Assembly: GCA_023417315.1 (NCBI GenBank)
Contig: JAEZFW010000056.1
Coordinates: 1-64,000 of the forward strand
Origin: Pseudomonadota bacterium
GTDB taxonomy: Bacteria; Pseudomonadota; Gammaproteobacteria; Steroidobacterales; Steroidobacteraceae
DNA: 64,000 bases
Direction: 5' to 3'
Every line of letters begins with the position of its first letter. The first letter of the stretch is position 1. The translations under genes were made by a program, and so were the position numbers. Positions 50,170 through 59,431 of this stretch are shown here, one piece after another. The notes beneath the pieces are model-generated. The model was not told where the DNA came from. It saw only the letters and a program-made list of their open reading frames with translations, and searched no databases.

Positions 50170-51294
50170 TCACGCGCTCGCGCGAGCTTGCTGGGCCAGC
50201 ATCTCACCCGTGACAGGCATCGTCGGCAGCGTGAAGTAGAACACCGCGCCCTCGTTCGGCTTCGATTCGGCCCAGACGCGTCCGCCGTGTCGCTCGACGA
50301 TTCGCGACACGGTGGCTAGGCCAATGCCGGAGCCTTCGAACTCCGTCGCGGTGTGCAGGCGATGAAATGGCCGAAACAGCTTCTGGGCGTGGGCCATATC
50401 GAATCCCGCGCCATTGTCGCGGACGTGCAGCGTCGCCATTGCCCCGGCTCCGGCGCCGCCAACATCGATACGGGCATTCGCCGTCTTTGCCGTGAACTTC
50501 CAGGCGTTGCCTATGACGTTGCGCAGGAGGTCGTGAATGAGGCGGCGATCGCCGTGCACGAAGAGGTCCGGCTGGATCGTCACCTGGACTTCGCGCGTGG
50601 GGTCGGCCTGCCGCAAGTCGTTCACGATGGCCTGCGCAAGCGCGCTCGCGTCGATCGTTTCGCGATGCAATGTATGCCGTGAGATGCGCGACAGGGCCAG
50701 CAACGCATCGATGAGATCCGACATCTGCTTGACGCTGGATTGGATTTTCGTGAGCCGGCGACGCTGCTCTTCGGTCGCATTAGACAGGGAAAGCTCCAGA
50801 AGCCCCGCTTGGCCTGCGATCGTCGTGAGTGGAGAGCGCAGGTCGTGCGAAACCGAGGCGGTGAACGCCTCGAGCTCACGATTCGCTCGTGCGAGCGATT
50901 CATTGGCTTCCTTGAGCTGACGGTGGCTCGGCATGCTCAGGACCTTCGGCAGCGAGCGCCACAGGAGAATGACGGTGCTAATCGCGAGGAGGGCGGTGAT
51001 GCATTTGATGGTCGCCTCCAGCCAGAACGCCATGTGCCACACGTTCAACGTGCCTAGCAGATGAGTCAGGCCGCTTGCGATGACGAACGCGCCTAAGCAC
51101 CTGACAAGGTTACGAAAAGTGCGCTCGCGGCGGCGATGCGCGATGCGAAAGAGAACGACCGGAATGATGAAGCAGGCGAGCGCAATCGCCAGATCCGACA
51201 GTGCCTGCATCCACACCAGCTCGGGACGCCATAAATAGGAATGTCCGTAGGGGAGGAAGCTTTCAGTGGTCTCGGCCAGGTGAATCAAAGGCAT
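50170..51294 (-). CDS. Histidine kinase with ethylene-receptor-like N-terminal domain
   Basis: About 374 residues from the ATG at 51294. Three N-terminal membrane helices match the plant ETR1/bacterial ethylene-sensor-like domain: SDLAIALACFIIPVVLF, then GAFVIASGLTHLL, then ITALLAISTVILLWRSLP. The ETR1 aspartate (D34 here) and copper-ligand histidine (H78) are conserved, but the copper-ligand cysteine is serine (S74), with identical spacing. The kinase core has H box SHDLRSPLTTIAG, N box NAWKF, G1 DNGAGFD and G2 GSGIGLA. No receiver domain and no adjacent response regulator. Confidence 0.88.
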   Translation of the reverse strand: MPLIHLAETTESFLPYGHSYLWRPELVWMQALSDLAIALACFIIPVVLFRIAHRRRERTFRNLVRCLGAFVIASGLTHLLGTLNVWHMAFWLEATIKCITALLAISTVILLWRSLPKVLSMPSHRQLKEANESLARANRELEAFTASVSHDLRSPLTTIAGQAGLLELSLSNATEEQRRRLTKIQSSVKQMSDLIDALLALSRISRHTLHRETIDASALAQAIVNDLRQADPTREVQVTIQPDLFVHGDRRLIHDLLRNVIGNAWKFTAKTANARIDVGGAGAGAMATLHVRDNGAGFDMAHAQKLFRPFHRLHTATEFEGSGIGLATVSRIVERHGGRVWAESKPNEGAVFYFTLPTMPVTGEMLAQQARASA

Positions 51295-51416
51295 CCGCAC
51301 AGGATAGAAGGGTAACCGTAGAAGAGGATAGGGGAAGTTCGAAACAGGACGCGGCCCGAAACGGCGTCGAGCGTCCAAACAGGTTGCAGGGAGCGCTCAA
51401 ACGCGGCGTAGGTCTT

Positions 51417-51430
51417 GCAAGTACACTTGC
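51417..51430. promoter_or_regulatory. Inverted repeat upstream of the TetR gene
   Basis: GCAAGT-AC-ACTTGC is a perfect 6-bp inverted repeat with a 2-bp centre. It lies about 73 bp before the TetR start, overlapping a weak -35-like TTGCAA (51415-51420), in the region shared with the divergent histidine kinase gene. It is a good candidate for TetR autoregulation. Confidence 0.45.
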
Positions 51431-51502
51431 CCGCCGCTAGTGTGCCGTCCGGCCGGTACAGTCGTCTTCCTGACCGCGCTTCTCCTCCGAGGTCTTACAT
51501 CC

Positions 51503-52087
51503 GTGGCTGAAACTTCCGCAGCGATCGCTCCTGCGCGGGATCGTATTCTCGAGGCGGCCGAACGCGTCGTCGCGGACATCGGGGCAGCACGGCTGACCTT
51601 GGAGGTCGTCGCACAGTCGGCGGGAGTGAGCAAGGGCGGCCTGCTGTATCACTTTCCGTCGAAAGAATTGCTCTTGAGCGCGCTTGCGCAGAGATACGTC
51701 GACAACATGGAGCGTTGCATCGCTGCGGCGAAGACGGATCTCGGCGACGGCGTGCTCAGCCGCGACTTGAAGGCGTGCATCGTCGGCATGCTTGGAAGCG
51801 ACCCTCGCTCGAAGGCGCTCGGAGCAGCCTTGCTCGCGACTGCGGCCAACGATCTCACGCTGCTCGAAGTGATTCGCGAGTGCATCGCGAAGTGCACGAA
51901 GGAGCTCGCCGAAGATCGGCAACTGCACTTCGCGCGAGCCGCAGTCGTCGCACTCGCCATCGATGGATTGATGATGCGCGAGTCTTTGCGAATCTCAGCG
52001 TTCAGTGTCGAGCAGCGCGAGCAGGTCGTCGAGGAGCTCATCCGGATTGCGGACGAGGCGCACAACGCCCGCTCGATCGGCGGTTGA
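51503..52087 (+). CDS. TetR-family transcriptional regulator
   Basis: About 194 residues from the GTG at 51503; an upstream frame reaches 51440 without family likeness. The N-terminal HTH reads RILEAAERVVADIGAARLTLEVVAQSAGVSKGGLLYHFPSKELLLSAL, with the YHFPSKELLL end typical of TetR. A helical C-terminal ligand/dimer domain follows. It is 57 bp upstream of an RND efflux operon on the same strand, so it is probably its repressor, sensing a substrate of the pump. Confidence 0.92.
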   Translation: MAETSAAIAPARDRILEAAERVVADIGAARLTLEVVAQSAGVSKGGLLYHFPSKELLLSALAQRYVDNMERCIAAAKTDLGDGVLSRDLKACIVGMLGSDPRSKALGAALLATAANDLTLLEVIRECIAKCTKELAEDRQLHFARAAVVALAIDGLMMRESLRISAFSVEQREQVVEELIRIADEAHNARSIGG

Positions 52088-52144
52088 GCTCGCCGCCAAG
52101 CACATCGACTCATCAGTTGACTCTCAAATTTCTGGATCAAGCGT

Positions 52145-53320
52145 ATGCGTGAAGTCGTCAATCGTTCCAAGCGAGCAGCGTTGCTTCTCATTTCGACTGC
52201 CATCGTGAGCGCCTGCAGCAGCGGCGCCGCACCTGGCGGCGCGCCACCGCCGCCCGAAGTCGCTGTGCAGACAGTCGACACCTCGCCCGTTCCACTCGAT
52301 CTCACTTATACGGCGCGCACGATCGGTTCGCGCGAAGTCGAAGTGCGCGCCCGTGTCGGCGGTATCTTGATCAAGCGGCGCTATGAAGAAGGACGAGCCG
52401 TGCAGCAAGGACAGCCGATGTTCTTGATCGATCCGGAACCGGTGCGCGCGCGGCTTGCCTCGGCGCAAGCAGAAGTGGCGGTCGCGAAGGCGCGTCTCGA
52501 CGAAGCGCGTCGGGAGCGCGATCGCGTGCTGCCACTGTTCGAGCAGAACGCAGTGAGCCAGAGTCGGCGGGACGAAGTCGTCTCTTCATTCGAAGTCGCT
52601 CAGGCAACAATGACTGCGGCGGAATCGAATCTGCGCACGGCACAGCTCGATCTCGAATACACCGACGTGCGAGCGCCGATCTCGGGTCTTACCAGCCGTG
52701 AAGTGCTTTCCGAAGGCAGCCTCGTGTCCACGGATCAGACCTCGAGCTTGCTCACGCGGATCGTGCAAGTGGATCCCTTGTATGTGGAATTCGCTGTGCC
52801 GGAAGCGGAGGCAACGCTGATGCGCACCAGCCTCGCGAAAGACTCGAAGCAAGCGCTCAATGTGAAGCTCCTCTTGGAAGGAGGAGAGGAATATCCGGAA
52901 GTTGCGAAGCTGACCTTCGTCGACAACGCCGTCGAGATCGACTCGGGCACGGTGCGCGTGCGTGCGGTGTTGCCGAATCCGCAAGCCCGCTTGATTCCGG
53001 GGCAGTTCATTCGCGCGAAAGTCGAAGGCGTCACGCTAGCGAACGTCGTGGCGATCCCACGCAAAGCCGTGATGTCAGGACCTCAGGGTCGATTCGTCTG
53101 GCTCGTGGGACAAGACGAGAAGGTCGAGATCCGACCCGTACAGGTCGGTCGCAGCATGGGTAACAACATCATGGTGACCGAGGGCTTGTCCGGCGGCGAG
53201 CGCTTCATCGTCGAGGGCGTACTGAAGGTTCAACCCGGAATCGTCGTGAGCCCGGTGTCGGTCGATGCTGCGGCTCAACAAGCCGGCGCGAGCACGCGAG
53301 GCGCACAGGAGCCTGCATGA
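52145..53320 (+). CDS. RND efflux periplasmic adaptor (MexA/AcrA-type) lipoprotein
   Basis: 391 residues. Lipobox ISTAIVSACSSG with acylated cysteine at residue 24. A lipoyl domain (VRARVGGILIKRRYEEGRAVQQGQPMFLIDP), coiled-coil hairpin (QAEVAVAKARLDEARRERDRVLPLFEQNAVSQSRRDEV), and barrel domains (VPEAEATLMRTSL, IPGQFIRAKVEG). It bridges the inner-membrane pump and the outer-membrane channel. Its stop overlaps the pump start by 4 nt. Confidence 0.95.
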   Translation: MREVVNRSKRAALLLISTAIVSACSSGAAPGGAPPPPEVAVQTVDTSPVPLDLTYTARTIGSREVEVRARVGGILIKRRYEEGRAVQQGQPMFLIDPEPVRARLASAQAEVAVAKARLDEARRERDRVLPLFEQNAVSQSRRDEVVSSFEVAQATMTAAESNLRTAQLDLEYTDVRAPISGLTSREVLSEGSLVSTDQTSSLLTRIVQVDPLYVEFAVPEAEATLMRTSLAKDSKQALNVKLLLEGGEEYPEVAKLTFVDNAVEIDSGTVRVRAVLPNPQARLIPGQFIRAKVEGVTLANVVAIPRKAVMSGPQGRFVWLVGQDEKVEIRPVQVGRSMGNNIMVTEGLSGGERFIVEGVLKVQPGIVVSPVSVDAAAQQAGASTRGAQEPA

Positions 53321-56300
53321 TCTCGAATTTCTTCATCAAGCGGCCGATCTTCGCCTGCGTCATCTCGGCGTTCATCGTGCTTGCTGGGCTTGGCGGCATT
53401 CGCGCACTGCCGGTCGCCGCCTACCCCAACATCATTCCGCCTCAGGTGACGGTTACGGCCGTCTATCCTGGCGCGACTGCAGAGACGATCGCGGAGACCG
53501 TGGCGGCTCCTCTCGAGGAGCAGATCAACGGCGTCGAAGGCATGCTGTACATGCAGTCGATCAACGCGGGCGACGGTACGCTTACGATCAACGTGACGTT
53601 CCAAGTCGGCGCGGATCCGGATCTCGCAACGATCAACGTGAACAATCGAGTTCAGGCGGCGGTGCCCCGATTGCCTGAAGAGGCGCGCCGTCAAGGCGTA
53701 GTCGTGCGAAAGGCGTCAGCGTCGATCCTGCAGATCATCAGCCTCAGCTCGCCGGACGGGAGCATGGATGCGCTGACCATGAGCAACTATGCGTTGCTCA
53801 ACATCCTCGATGAGATTCGGCGCGTACCGGGCGTCGGCGATGTGCAGATGTTCGGCCAGAACTATTCGATTCGCATCTGGATGCAGCCGGACAAGCTCGC
53901 GCAGCTCGGGCTCACGCCCTCGGATGTGACCGCCGCGGTGAGGCAGCAGAACTCGCAGTTCGCAGCGGGTCGCGTGGGTGTCGAGCCGATGGAGAATTCC
54001 GTCGACTTCACCTTTGCAGTGACCGCGCAGGGCCGCTTGTCGACGCCTGAGGAGTTCGGTCAGATCATCGTGCACACGTCGGACTCCGGTTCGATCGTGC
54101 GCTTGAAGGACATCGCGCGCGTAGAGCTCGGCGCGAACAATTACAACTTCGAGTCGTACACGGATGGTCGGCCGGCAGTGTTCATGCTGACGTTCCTGCA
54201 ACCGGGAGCCAACGCGATCGAAACCGGCGATGCGATTCACGCGCGCTTGGAGGAGCTCAGCGCAGACTTCCCGAAGGGCCTGCAGTACGAGCTGCCTTAC
54301 GACACGATCCGCTTCGTGAAGATTTCGATCAAGGAAGTGGTCAAGACGCTGATCGAAGCGATGATCCTCGTGTTCTTCGTCGTGCTGCTGTTCCTGCAGA
54401 AATGGCGCGCGACGCTGATTCCGATGTTGGCCGTACCGGTGTCGCTCATCGGTACGTTCGGCGCGATGTACCTGCTCGGCTTTTCGATCAACATGCTCAC
54501 GCTGTTCGGCATGGTGCTCGCGATCGGCATCGTCGTCGACGATGCGATCGTCGTGCTCGAAAACGTCGAGCGCTTGATGCGTACGGAGAACCTCTCCGCC
54601 GAAGCCGCGACCGAAGAGGCGATGCGAGAGGTGACGCGTCCAGTGATCGCGATCGTGCTCGTGCTGTGTGCGGTCTTCTTGCCGGTGGCCTTCCTCGGTG
54701 GACTCGTCGGTGAGATGTATCGGCAGTTCGCGATGACGATCTCCGTCTCGGTCGCGATCTCGGGCTTCGTTGCATTGACGTTGACGCCCGCGCTGTGTGC
54801 GGCATTGCTGCGTCACGAAGACACGGGCTTAAGCAAAGGCATCCTCGGTCGCTTCAACGATTGGTTTGCTCGAGTGACTGGGCGTTACGAGCAAGGCGTT
54901 CGGTGGGTCATGAAGCGCAGCGCGATCGCGATCGGTGTGTTCGCGGCAATGATCATCGCGACCTTCGGCTTGTTCCGCGCGGTGCCGGACTCGCTCGCAC
55001 CCACGGAAGATCAAGGCTACATCTTCATGGTCGCGATTCTCCAGGATGCCGCCTCGCTCGATCGCACGCGCAATGCGGTGTCCGCGATGTCGCAGGAGAT
55101 GGCCAAACACCCGGCGGTGCAGACTGTCGCGGGTGTCGCGGGCATCGATCCACTGACGTTTGCATCGCGTACGAATGCTGGCGCAGTGTGGTTACCGCTG
55201 AAGCCATGGGATGAGCGCGGGGATGAAGAACTGAGCCCCGGCGCAGTGGTGAACGCGGTGTATGGGGCGAGCGGTGCCGTGAAGGACGCGTTTTTCATTG
55301 CATTCGAGCCGCCGCCGATCGAAGGCCTCGGCACGACAGGTGGATTCGAGGCCTATATCCAATCGCGTGGGCAAGGCGACGCGAAGGATCTCGAGCGCGT
55401 GACGCAGGAGTTTGTCGCTGCCGCATCGAAGCGCGAGGAGCTTGCAGGCATCACGACGACCTACAGCGCAAGCGTGCCGCAGATTCGCATCGATCTCGAC
55501 CGCGAGAAGGCGATGACGCTCGGTGTTCCCGTGAACGACGTCTTCGAAACGCTGCAGAGTACGTTCGGTGCGCTTTACGTGAACGACTTCAATCTCGCAG
55601 GACGCGTCTTCCAAGTTCAATTGCAATCGGAACCGCGCTTCCGTGCCTATCCGGAAGACATTCGCGACGTCTACGTGCGTTCGCGCTCTGGTGAGCAAGT
55701 GCCTTTGACGGCGCTTGCAAGCGTGCGCGAGGTGTCCGGTCCCGAAGTCGTGGAGCGCTTCAATGTCTTCCCGGCTGCGAAGATCATGGGTAGCGCCGCT
55801 CCGGGGTACAGCTCGGGCGACGCACTGAACTTGGTGGAGCAACTCGCAGAAGAGCACCTGCCGACGGGTTACTCGCTCGCGTGGACCGGTACGGCCTTTC
55901 AGGAGAAGGCGAGTGGCGGTGCGTCGCAAGGTGTGTATCTACTCGGCGTATTGATGGTCTTCCTGATTCTCGCCGCACAGTACGAACGATGGACTCTACC
56001 CTTCGCAGTCATCCTCGCGGTGCCGTTCGCGGCCTTCGGCGCGTTGCTTGCAGTATTCCTGCGCGGGCTGGAGAACGATATCTACTTCCAGATCGGCATG
56101 CTGACGCTCGTGGGTCTTGCAGCCAAGAACGCGATCCTCATCGTCGAGTTCGCGATGATGAAGTATCAGGAAGGCATGTCAGTCATGGATGCGGCGATCG
56201 AAGGCGCGCGGTTGCGTTTCCGGCCGATCATCATGACCTCGCTTGCACTCATCTTCGGTGTCTTGCCGTTGGCTGTGAGCAGCGGTGCGGGAGCTGCGAG

Positions 56301-56457
56301 TCGGCACTCGCTCGGCACGAGCGTCATCGGGGGCATGCTGGCGGCGACATTCATCGCCACGCTGTTCGTGCCGTTGTTCTTTAAATTCATTGCAGGATGG
56401 CGAGCCGAGCGTGCGAAACCCGCGGCACCGGTCGAGCACAAACCTGCTGCGACTTGA
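53317..56457 (+). CDS. RND multidrug efflux pump (HAE-1, AcrB/MexB-type)
   Basis: 1046 residues, full length for the family. The N-terminus FFIKRPIFACVISAFIVLAGL is TM1. TM4 carries the proton-relay aspartates in GMVLAIGIVVDDAIVVLENVERLM. TM10 has the relay lysine in LVGLAAKNAILIVEFA. Two large periplasmic loops follow TM1 and TM7. HAE-1 pumps extrude lipophilic drugs. Substrate range cannot be read from sequence. It is the centre of a TetR-adaptor-pump-channel operon. Confidence 0.96.
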   Translation: MISNFFIKRPIFACVISAFIVLAGLGGIRALPVAAYPNIIPPQVTVTAVYPGATAETIAETVAAPLEEQINGVEGMLYMQSINAGDGTLTINVTFQVGADPDLATINVNNRVQAAVPRLPEEARRQGVVVRKASASILQIISLSSPDGSMDALTMSNYALLNILDEIRRVPGVGDVQMFGQNYSIRIWMQPDKLAQLGLTPSDVTAAVRQQNSQFAAGRVGVEPMENSVDFTFAVTAQGRLSTPEEFGQIIVHTSDSGSIVRLKDIARVELGANNYNFESYTDGRPAVFMLTFLQPGANAIETGDAIHARLEELSADFPKGLQYELPYDTIRFVKISIKEVVKTLIEAMILVFFVVLLFLQKWRATLIPMLAVPVSLIGTFGAMYLLGFSINMLTLFGMVLAIGIVVDDAIVVLENVERLMRTENLSAEAATEEAMREVTRPVIAIVLVLCAVFLPVAFLGGLVGEMYRQFAMTISVSVAISGFVALTLTPALCAALLRHEDTGLSKGILGRFNDWFARVTGRYEQGVRWVMKRSAIAIGVFAAMIIATFGLFRAVPDSLAPTEDQGYIFMVAILQDAASLDRTRNAVSAMSQEMAKHPAVQTVAGVAGIDPLTFASRTNAGAVWLPLKPWDERGDEELSPGAVVNAVYGASGAVKDAFFIAFEPPPIEGLGTTGGFEAYIQSRGQGDAKDLERVTQEFVAAASKREELAGITTTYSASVPQIRIDLDREKAMTLGVPVNDVFETLQSTFGALYVNDFNLAGRVFQVQLQSEPRFRAYPEDIRDVYVRSRSGEQVPLTALASVREVSGPEVVERFNVFPAAKIMGSAAPGYSSGDALNLVEQLAEEHLPTGYSLAWTGTAFQEKASGGASQGVYLLGVLMVFLILAAQYERWTLPFAVILAVPFAAFGALLAVFLRGLENDIYFQIGMLTLVGLAAKNAILIVEFAMMKYQEGMSVMDAAIEGARLRFRPIIMTSLALIFGVLPLAVSSGAGAASRHSLGTSVIGGMLAATFIATLFVPLFFKFIAGWRAERAKPAAPVEHKPAAT

Positions 56458-56469
56458 AGAAGTACAACT

Positions 56470-57897
56470 ATGGTGAAGCGAAGCATTCTTCTCGCGCTGC
56501 TCAGCGTGGCCCTCGGGGGTTGCGTCGTGTCGCGCGTCGACCCCGGAGCTCCAGAGTTGCCGCTCCCCGACGCGCTTCCGCCGCCGTCGATGACGACGAC
56601 GGCCCTGCCCGACCCGTGGTGGACGCTCTTCAATGATTCGACGCTCGATGGCTTGATGAAGGAGGCGCTCGAGCACAACCCCGACGTGGCGATCGCAGCC
56701 GCGCGCGTGGAGGAAGCGCGCGCGATTCTGCGCATTGCCAATGCCGATCGCCTGCCGTTTTTGAACGTGGAAGGTAGTGCCACGCGCACGAAAGATCCGG
56801 CGTTTCTGACCGAGGCCGTGGGTCAGGATCGCCACCGCACGACATACACGGTGCAGGGTGTCGTCGGGTATGAGCTCGATCTTTGGGGACGCTATCAACG
56901 AGCGTCTCAATCGGCGCGAGCCCAACTCTTGAGCACGGAGTTCGGGCGTGAAGCGACGAAGCTCAGCCTCACGGGAGAGGTCGCGCGCAGCTACTTCGGT
57001 CTGATTGCGGCGGCAGAGCAGCTCGCCCGCGCACGCGATACCTTGGCGAGCCGGGAGGAATCTTTGCGGCTCGAGCGCTTGCGGCTCGATGCCGGCGAGA
57101 GCGACGAGTTCACGTTCAAAAGGGCCGAAGCCGAAGCAGCGGCGACGCGAGTGGCTACCCGGCAACTCGAGTTCGAGCTCGTTCAGCGAACGAATGCGCT
57201 CGGAGTGTTGCTAGGTCGCTCCCCGCAAGATCTAGTCGACAACGCCATCAGCATTCAAGGAAGCGCTCTCCCGCAAGGTGTTGCGCTCCCGGGCACTCTG
57301 CCGTCGGCTGTCTTGGAGCGCAGGCCCGATATCGGCGCCGCTGAGGCGGCCCTCCTCGCATCGGCCGCAGATGTCGGTTCGGCGCGCGCTCAACTCTTCC
57401 CCAGCATCACATTGACGGGTGCGTTCGGATCCTTAAGCCCAGAGCTCGATGACCTTTTCACCGAACCCTTCGAGGCGTGGTCCGCAGTTGGAGGATTATT
57501 GCAGCCGATCTTCCAAGGCGGCCGGCTGCGCGCCAATGTTGCGAGGACGCAGGCCGTGCAGGAACAGCGCCGCGCGGAATACGCGCGCACGGTGCAAAGC
57601 GCTTTCCGGGAAGTGCTCGATGCGCTTCGAGGCCAAGATCTGATTGCAAGCGTCAGAGAGGCGAATGCCGAGCAAGTCGCCTCGCTGAGCCGAGCGACCC
57701 AGCTTGCGGAATTACGGTATGGGCAGGGCGATATCGCATACCTCGAGCTGCTCGATGTTCGGCGTAGTCTCTATCAGGCGCAGATCGATCTCGTTGCCGC
57801 CGAACGTGACGAGTTGCTCAATACCGTTGATTTAGCATTGGCGGTCGGGGGCGGGCTCGGCGCAAAAGCCGAAATTCCTAGAGCCGCGCGTCGCTGA
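56470..57897 (+). CDS. Outer-membrane efflux lipoprotein (OprM/NodT family)
   Basis: 475 residues. Lipobox SVALGGCVVSR near residue 18. Two OEP domains of internal repeats form the barrel and alpha-helical tunnel (YELDLWGRYQRASQSARAQLLSTEFGREATKLSLTGEVARSYFGLIAAAEQL and AWSAVGGLLQPIFQGGRLRANVARTQAVQEQ). It starts 12 bp after the pump gene and completes the tripartite pump. It is the usual length. Confidence 0.94.
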   Translation: MVKRSILLALLSVALGGCVVSRVDPGAPELPLPDALPPPSMTTTALPDPWWTLFNDSTLDGLMKEALEHNPDVAIAAARVEEARAILRIANADRLPFLNVEGSATRTKDPAFLTEAVGQDRHRTTYTVQGVVGYELDLWGRYQRASQSARAQLLSTEFGREATKLSLTGEVARSYFGLIAAAEQLARARDTLASREESLRLERLRLDAGESDEFTFKRAEAEAAATRVATRQLEFELVQRTNALGVLLGRSPQDLVDNAISIQGSALPQGVALPGTLPSAVLERRPDIGAAEAALLASAADVGSARAQLFPSITLTGAFGSLSPELDDLFTEPFEAWSAVGGLLQPIFQGGRLRANVARTQAVQEQRRAEYARTVQSAFREVLDALRGQDLIASVREANAEQVASLSRATQLAELRYGQGDIAYLELLDVRRSLYQAQIDLVAAERDELLNTVDLALAVGGGLGAKAEIPRAARR

Positions 57898-58302
57898 TCT
57901 ATTGCAAAGCTCCTCAGCGAGTCGTATAGTTGCTGCCGAACATGTTAACGGTAACATGCGGCGCACAAAAACACGGAGCCCGCATGCAGCCGGATGGTTT
58001 TCGCGGGCTTCGCCTCACACGTCGTCCCCCCCTGCTTCTTTGACGTGTGGGGCAAGTCCGCGGCTCTCTCTGCCTACCATTCCGCTATTCCGGCGCTGTC
58101 ATTCTCACTTCAGCGTTCGGCTCTACATAAGATTCGTCAACGCGCTGCCTGCGGCACGCTTTTGGGCTCGGCCTGCAGGGTCAATCCGTGGCCCTCGGTC
58201 AGACAAATCCTGAATTGCTAGCGCTGTCCTACAGAAAACCGCTGTGCAGTCCGTCCTCTTTCTACGGGAAGGAGAAACTTACGGTCTAAGGGAGAAGAAC
58301 CC
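57898..58302. other. Gene-free stretch of 400 bp before the PilZ gene
   Basis: A short open frame at 57902-58213 is not supported. The only clear signal is the inverted repeat at 57941-57958. The remainder is ordinary G/C-rich sequence, with GGAAGGAG just before the PilZ gene as ribosome site. Confidence 0.45.
57941..57958. promoter_or_regulatory. Inverted repeat downstream of the RND operon
   Basis: CATGTTA-ACGG-TAACATG, a 7-bp inverted repeat with a 4-bp centre, lies about 45 bp after the outer-membrane efflux gene. It has the form of a dimeric repressor operator. It could serve a promoter for the PilZ gene 345 bp away, or another regulator. Function unknown. Confidence 0.35.
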
Positions 58303-58677
58303 ATGTCAACGAAGTTGATCCAAGCGGTGACGGCTGCTCATCACACCCAGGATGTGGCGGAAGAGCGCCGCGTGAGTCCTCGCAAGGTCGTCTCCTTGGC
58401 TGCGCGCGTCGAGTTGCCCGACGGTACCGTGCTGGAGGGGCAGACCGTTGACTTGTCACAGACCGGCATCGGGTTGGTCTCGCCTCGGCTCCTACATGCA
58501 GAGCAGGATTGCAAGCTGACGATCATTCTGTCCGTTTGCGGTGAGAACTTGGAGCTGCGGCTGCTCGGGCGAGTGTGCTATTGCCGCGAGCAGGAGAGAA
58601 GTCGCTATCGCACCGGCATGCGATTCATCCGAATCGAGCCGCGGTCAGCGGACCTGTTGAACAAGCTCTTGAGCTGA
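58303..58677 (+). CDS. PilZ domain protein (putative cyclic-di-GMP receptor)
   Basis: 124 residues. PilZ motifs are in order: R-x-x-x-R in RRVSPRK (about residues 25-29) and D-x-S-x-x-G in DLSQTGIG (about 50-56). The beta-barrel body runs LEGQTVDLSQTG, LTIILSVCGENLELRLLGRV, and RYRTGMRFI. Such proteins bind cyclic di-GMP to control motility or surface structures. A partner in the msh pilus is possible, but the genes are 17 kb apart. Confidence 0.85.
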   Translation: MSTKLIQAVTAAHHTQDVAEERRVSPRKVVSLAARVELPDGTVLEGQTVDLSQTGIGLVSPRLLHAEQDCKLTIILSVCGENLELRLLGRVCYCREQERSRYRTGMRFIRIEPRSADLLNKLLS

Positions 58678-58758
58678 GCGGTTGCTGTTTTGGGAGGCTC
58701 TAGCGCGACACCGGATAGTGTAGCCTCCATCTTTTTCGATTCTCGGGGCGCTACTCGC

Positions 58759-59292
58759 ATGTGGGTCGATGACGTTCTTCATTTCTGGTTTCAAGAGCTG
58801 CAACCCGCGGCGTGGTTTTCGAAGGACGATGAGCTCGATGCGCAGATTCGCGCCCGCTTCGGTGATCTCCACCAGGCATTGATGCTCGAGCGGATCGACA
58901 TCCCGACGACGCCGCATGGATTGCTGGCTGCGATCATCGTGCTCGATCAGTTCTCGCGGAATCTGTACCGCGGCTCGGCACGAGCCTTTGCTGCCGACGC
59001 GCGTGCGCTGGGCCTCGCGCGACGCTCGATCGAGCTCGGCTTCGATCGAGAGCTTCAGCCGCTCGAGCGCAAGTTTGTCTACATGCCGTACATGCACAGC
59101 GAAGATCCGCAGGCGCAGGCCGAGTGCGTGCGACTATTCACCGAGCTCAATGACGCGGAGTCCTTGAAATACGCAATCGAGCATCGCGAGATTATCGATC
59201 GATTCGGGCGCTTTCCTCATCGCAATCGCACCTTGGGGCGCACGGCATCGGCGGAAGAAGAAACGTTCCTGAAGCATCACGCAGGGTTCTAG
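58759..59292 (+). CDS. DUF924 family protein
   Basis: About 177 residues from the ATG at 58759. Family-typical start MWVDDVLHFWFQELQPAAWFSKDDELD, then LMLERIDIPTTPHGLLAAIIVLDQFSRNLYRGSARAFAADARAL, and FVYMPYMHSEDPQAQAECVRLF. TPR-like helical protein; function unknown across the family. Upstream codons (from 58690) do not look coding. Two short A/T-rich hairpins lie just after the stop (around 59294-59340). Confidence 0.85.
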   Translation: MWVDDVLHFWFQELQPAAWFSKDDELDAQIRARFGDLHQALMLERIDIPTTPHGLLAAIIVLDQFSRNLYRGSARAFAADARALGLARRSIELGFDRELQPLERKFVYMPYMHSEDPQAQAECVRLFTELNDAESLKYAIEHREIIDRFGRFPHRNRTLGRTASAEEETFLKHHAGF

Positions 59293-59431
59293 CGCGCGCG
59301 TTGCAAAAAATTCAACGCGAAATTGCCGGCGAAATTTTCGCGTCTGTAAATGCAGCGTAGGGATCCTTTGGAGCCTTCGCGCGTTGTTTCCTGCGCGCGC
59401 CATATCGGCGCCAATCAGAGGGTGAACAAAG

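Noticed and set aside
52088..52144. Short ATCAGTTGACTCTCAA segment as another repeat arm
   Set aside because: It has one TTGACT-like unit and no repeat run, no CAGAG motif and no complementary arm.
53716..54816. Leftward open frame opposite the RND pump
   Set aside because: Arg/His/Asp-rich antisense shadow of a pump with all family motifs.
59293..59345. A/T-rich hairpins after the DUF924 gene as a terminator
   Set aside because: Two overlapping short hairpins (GCGTTG...CAACGC and ACGCGAAAT...ATTTTCGCGT) are present, but neither is followed by a clear T-run, so I did not list it as a feature.
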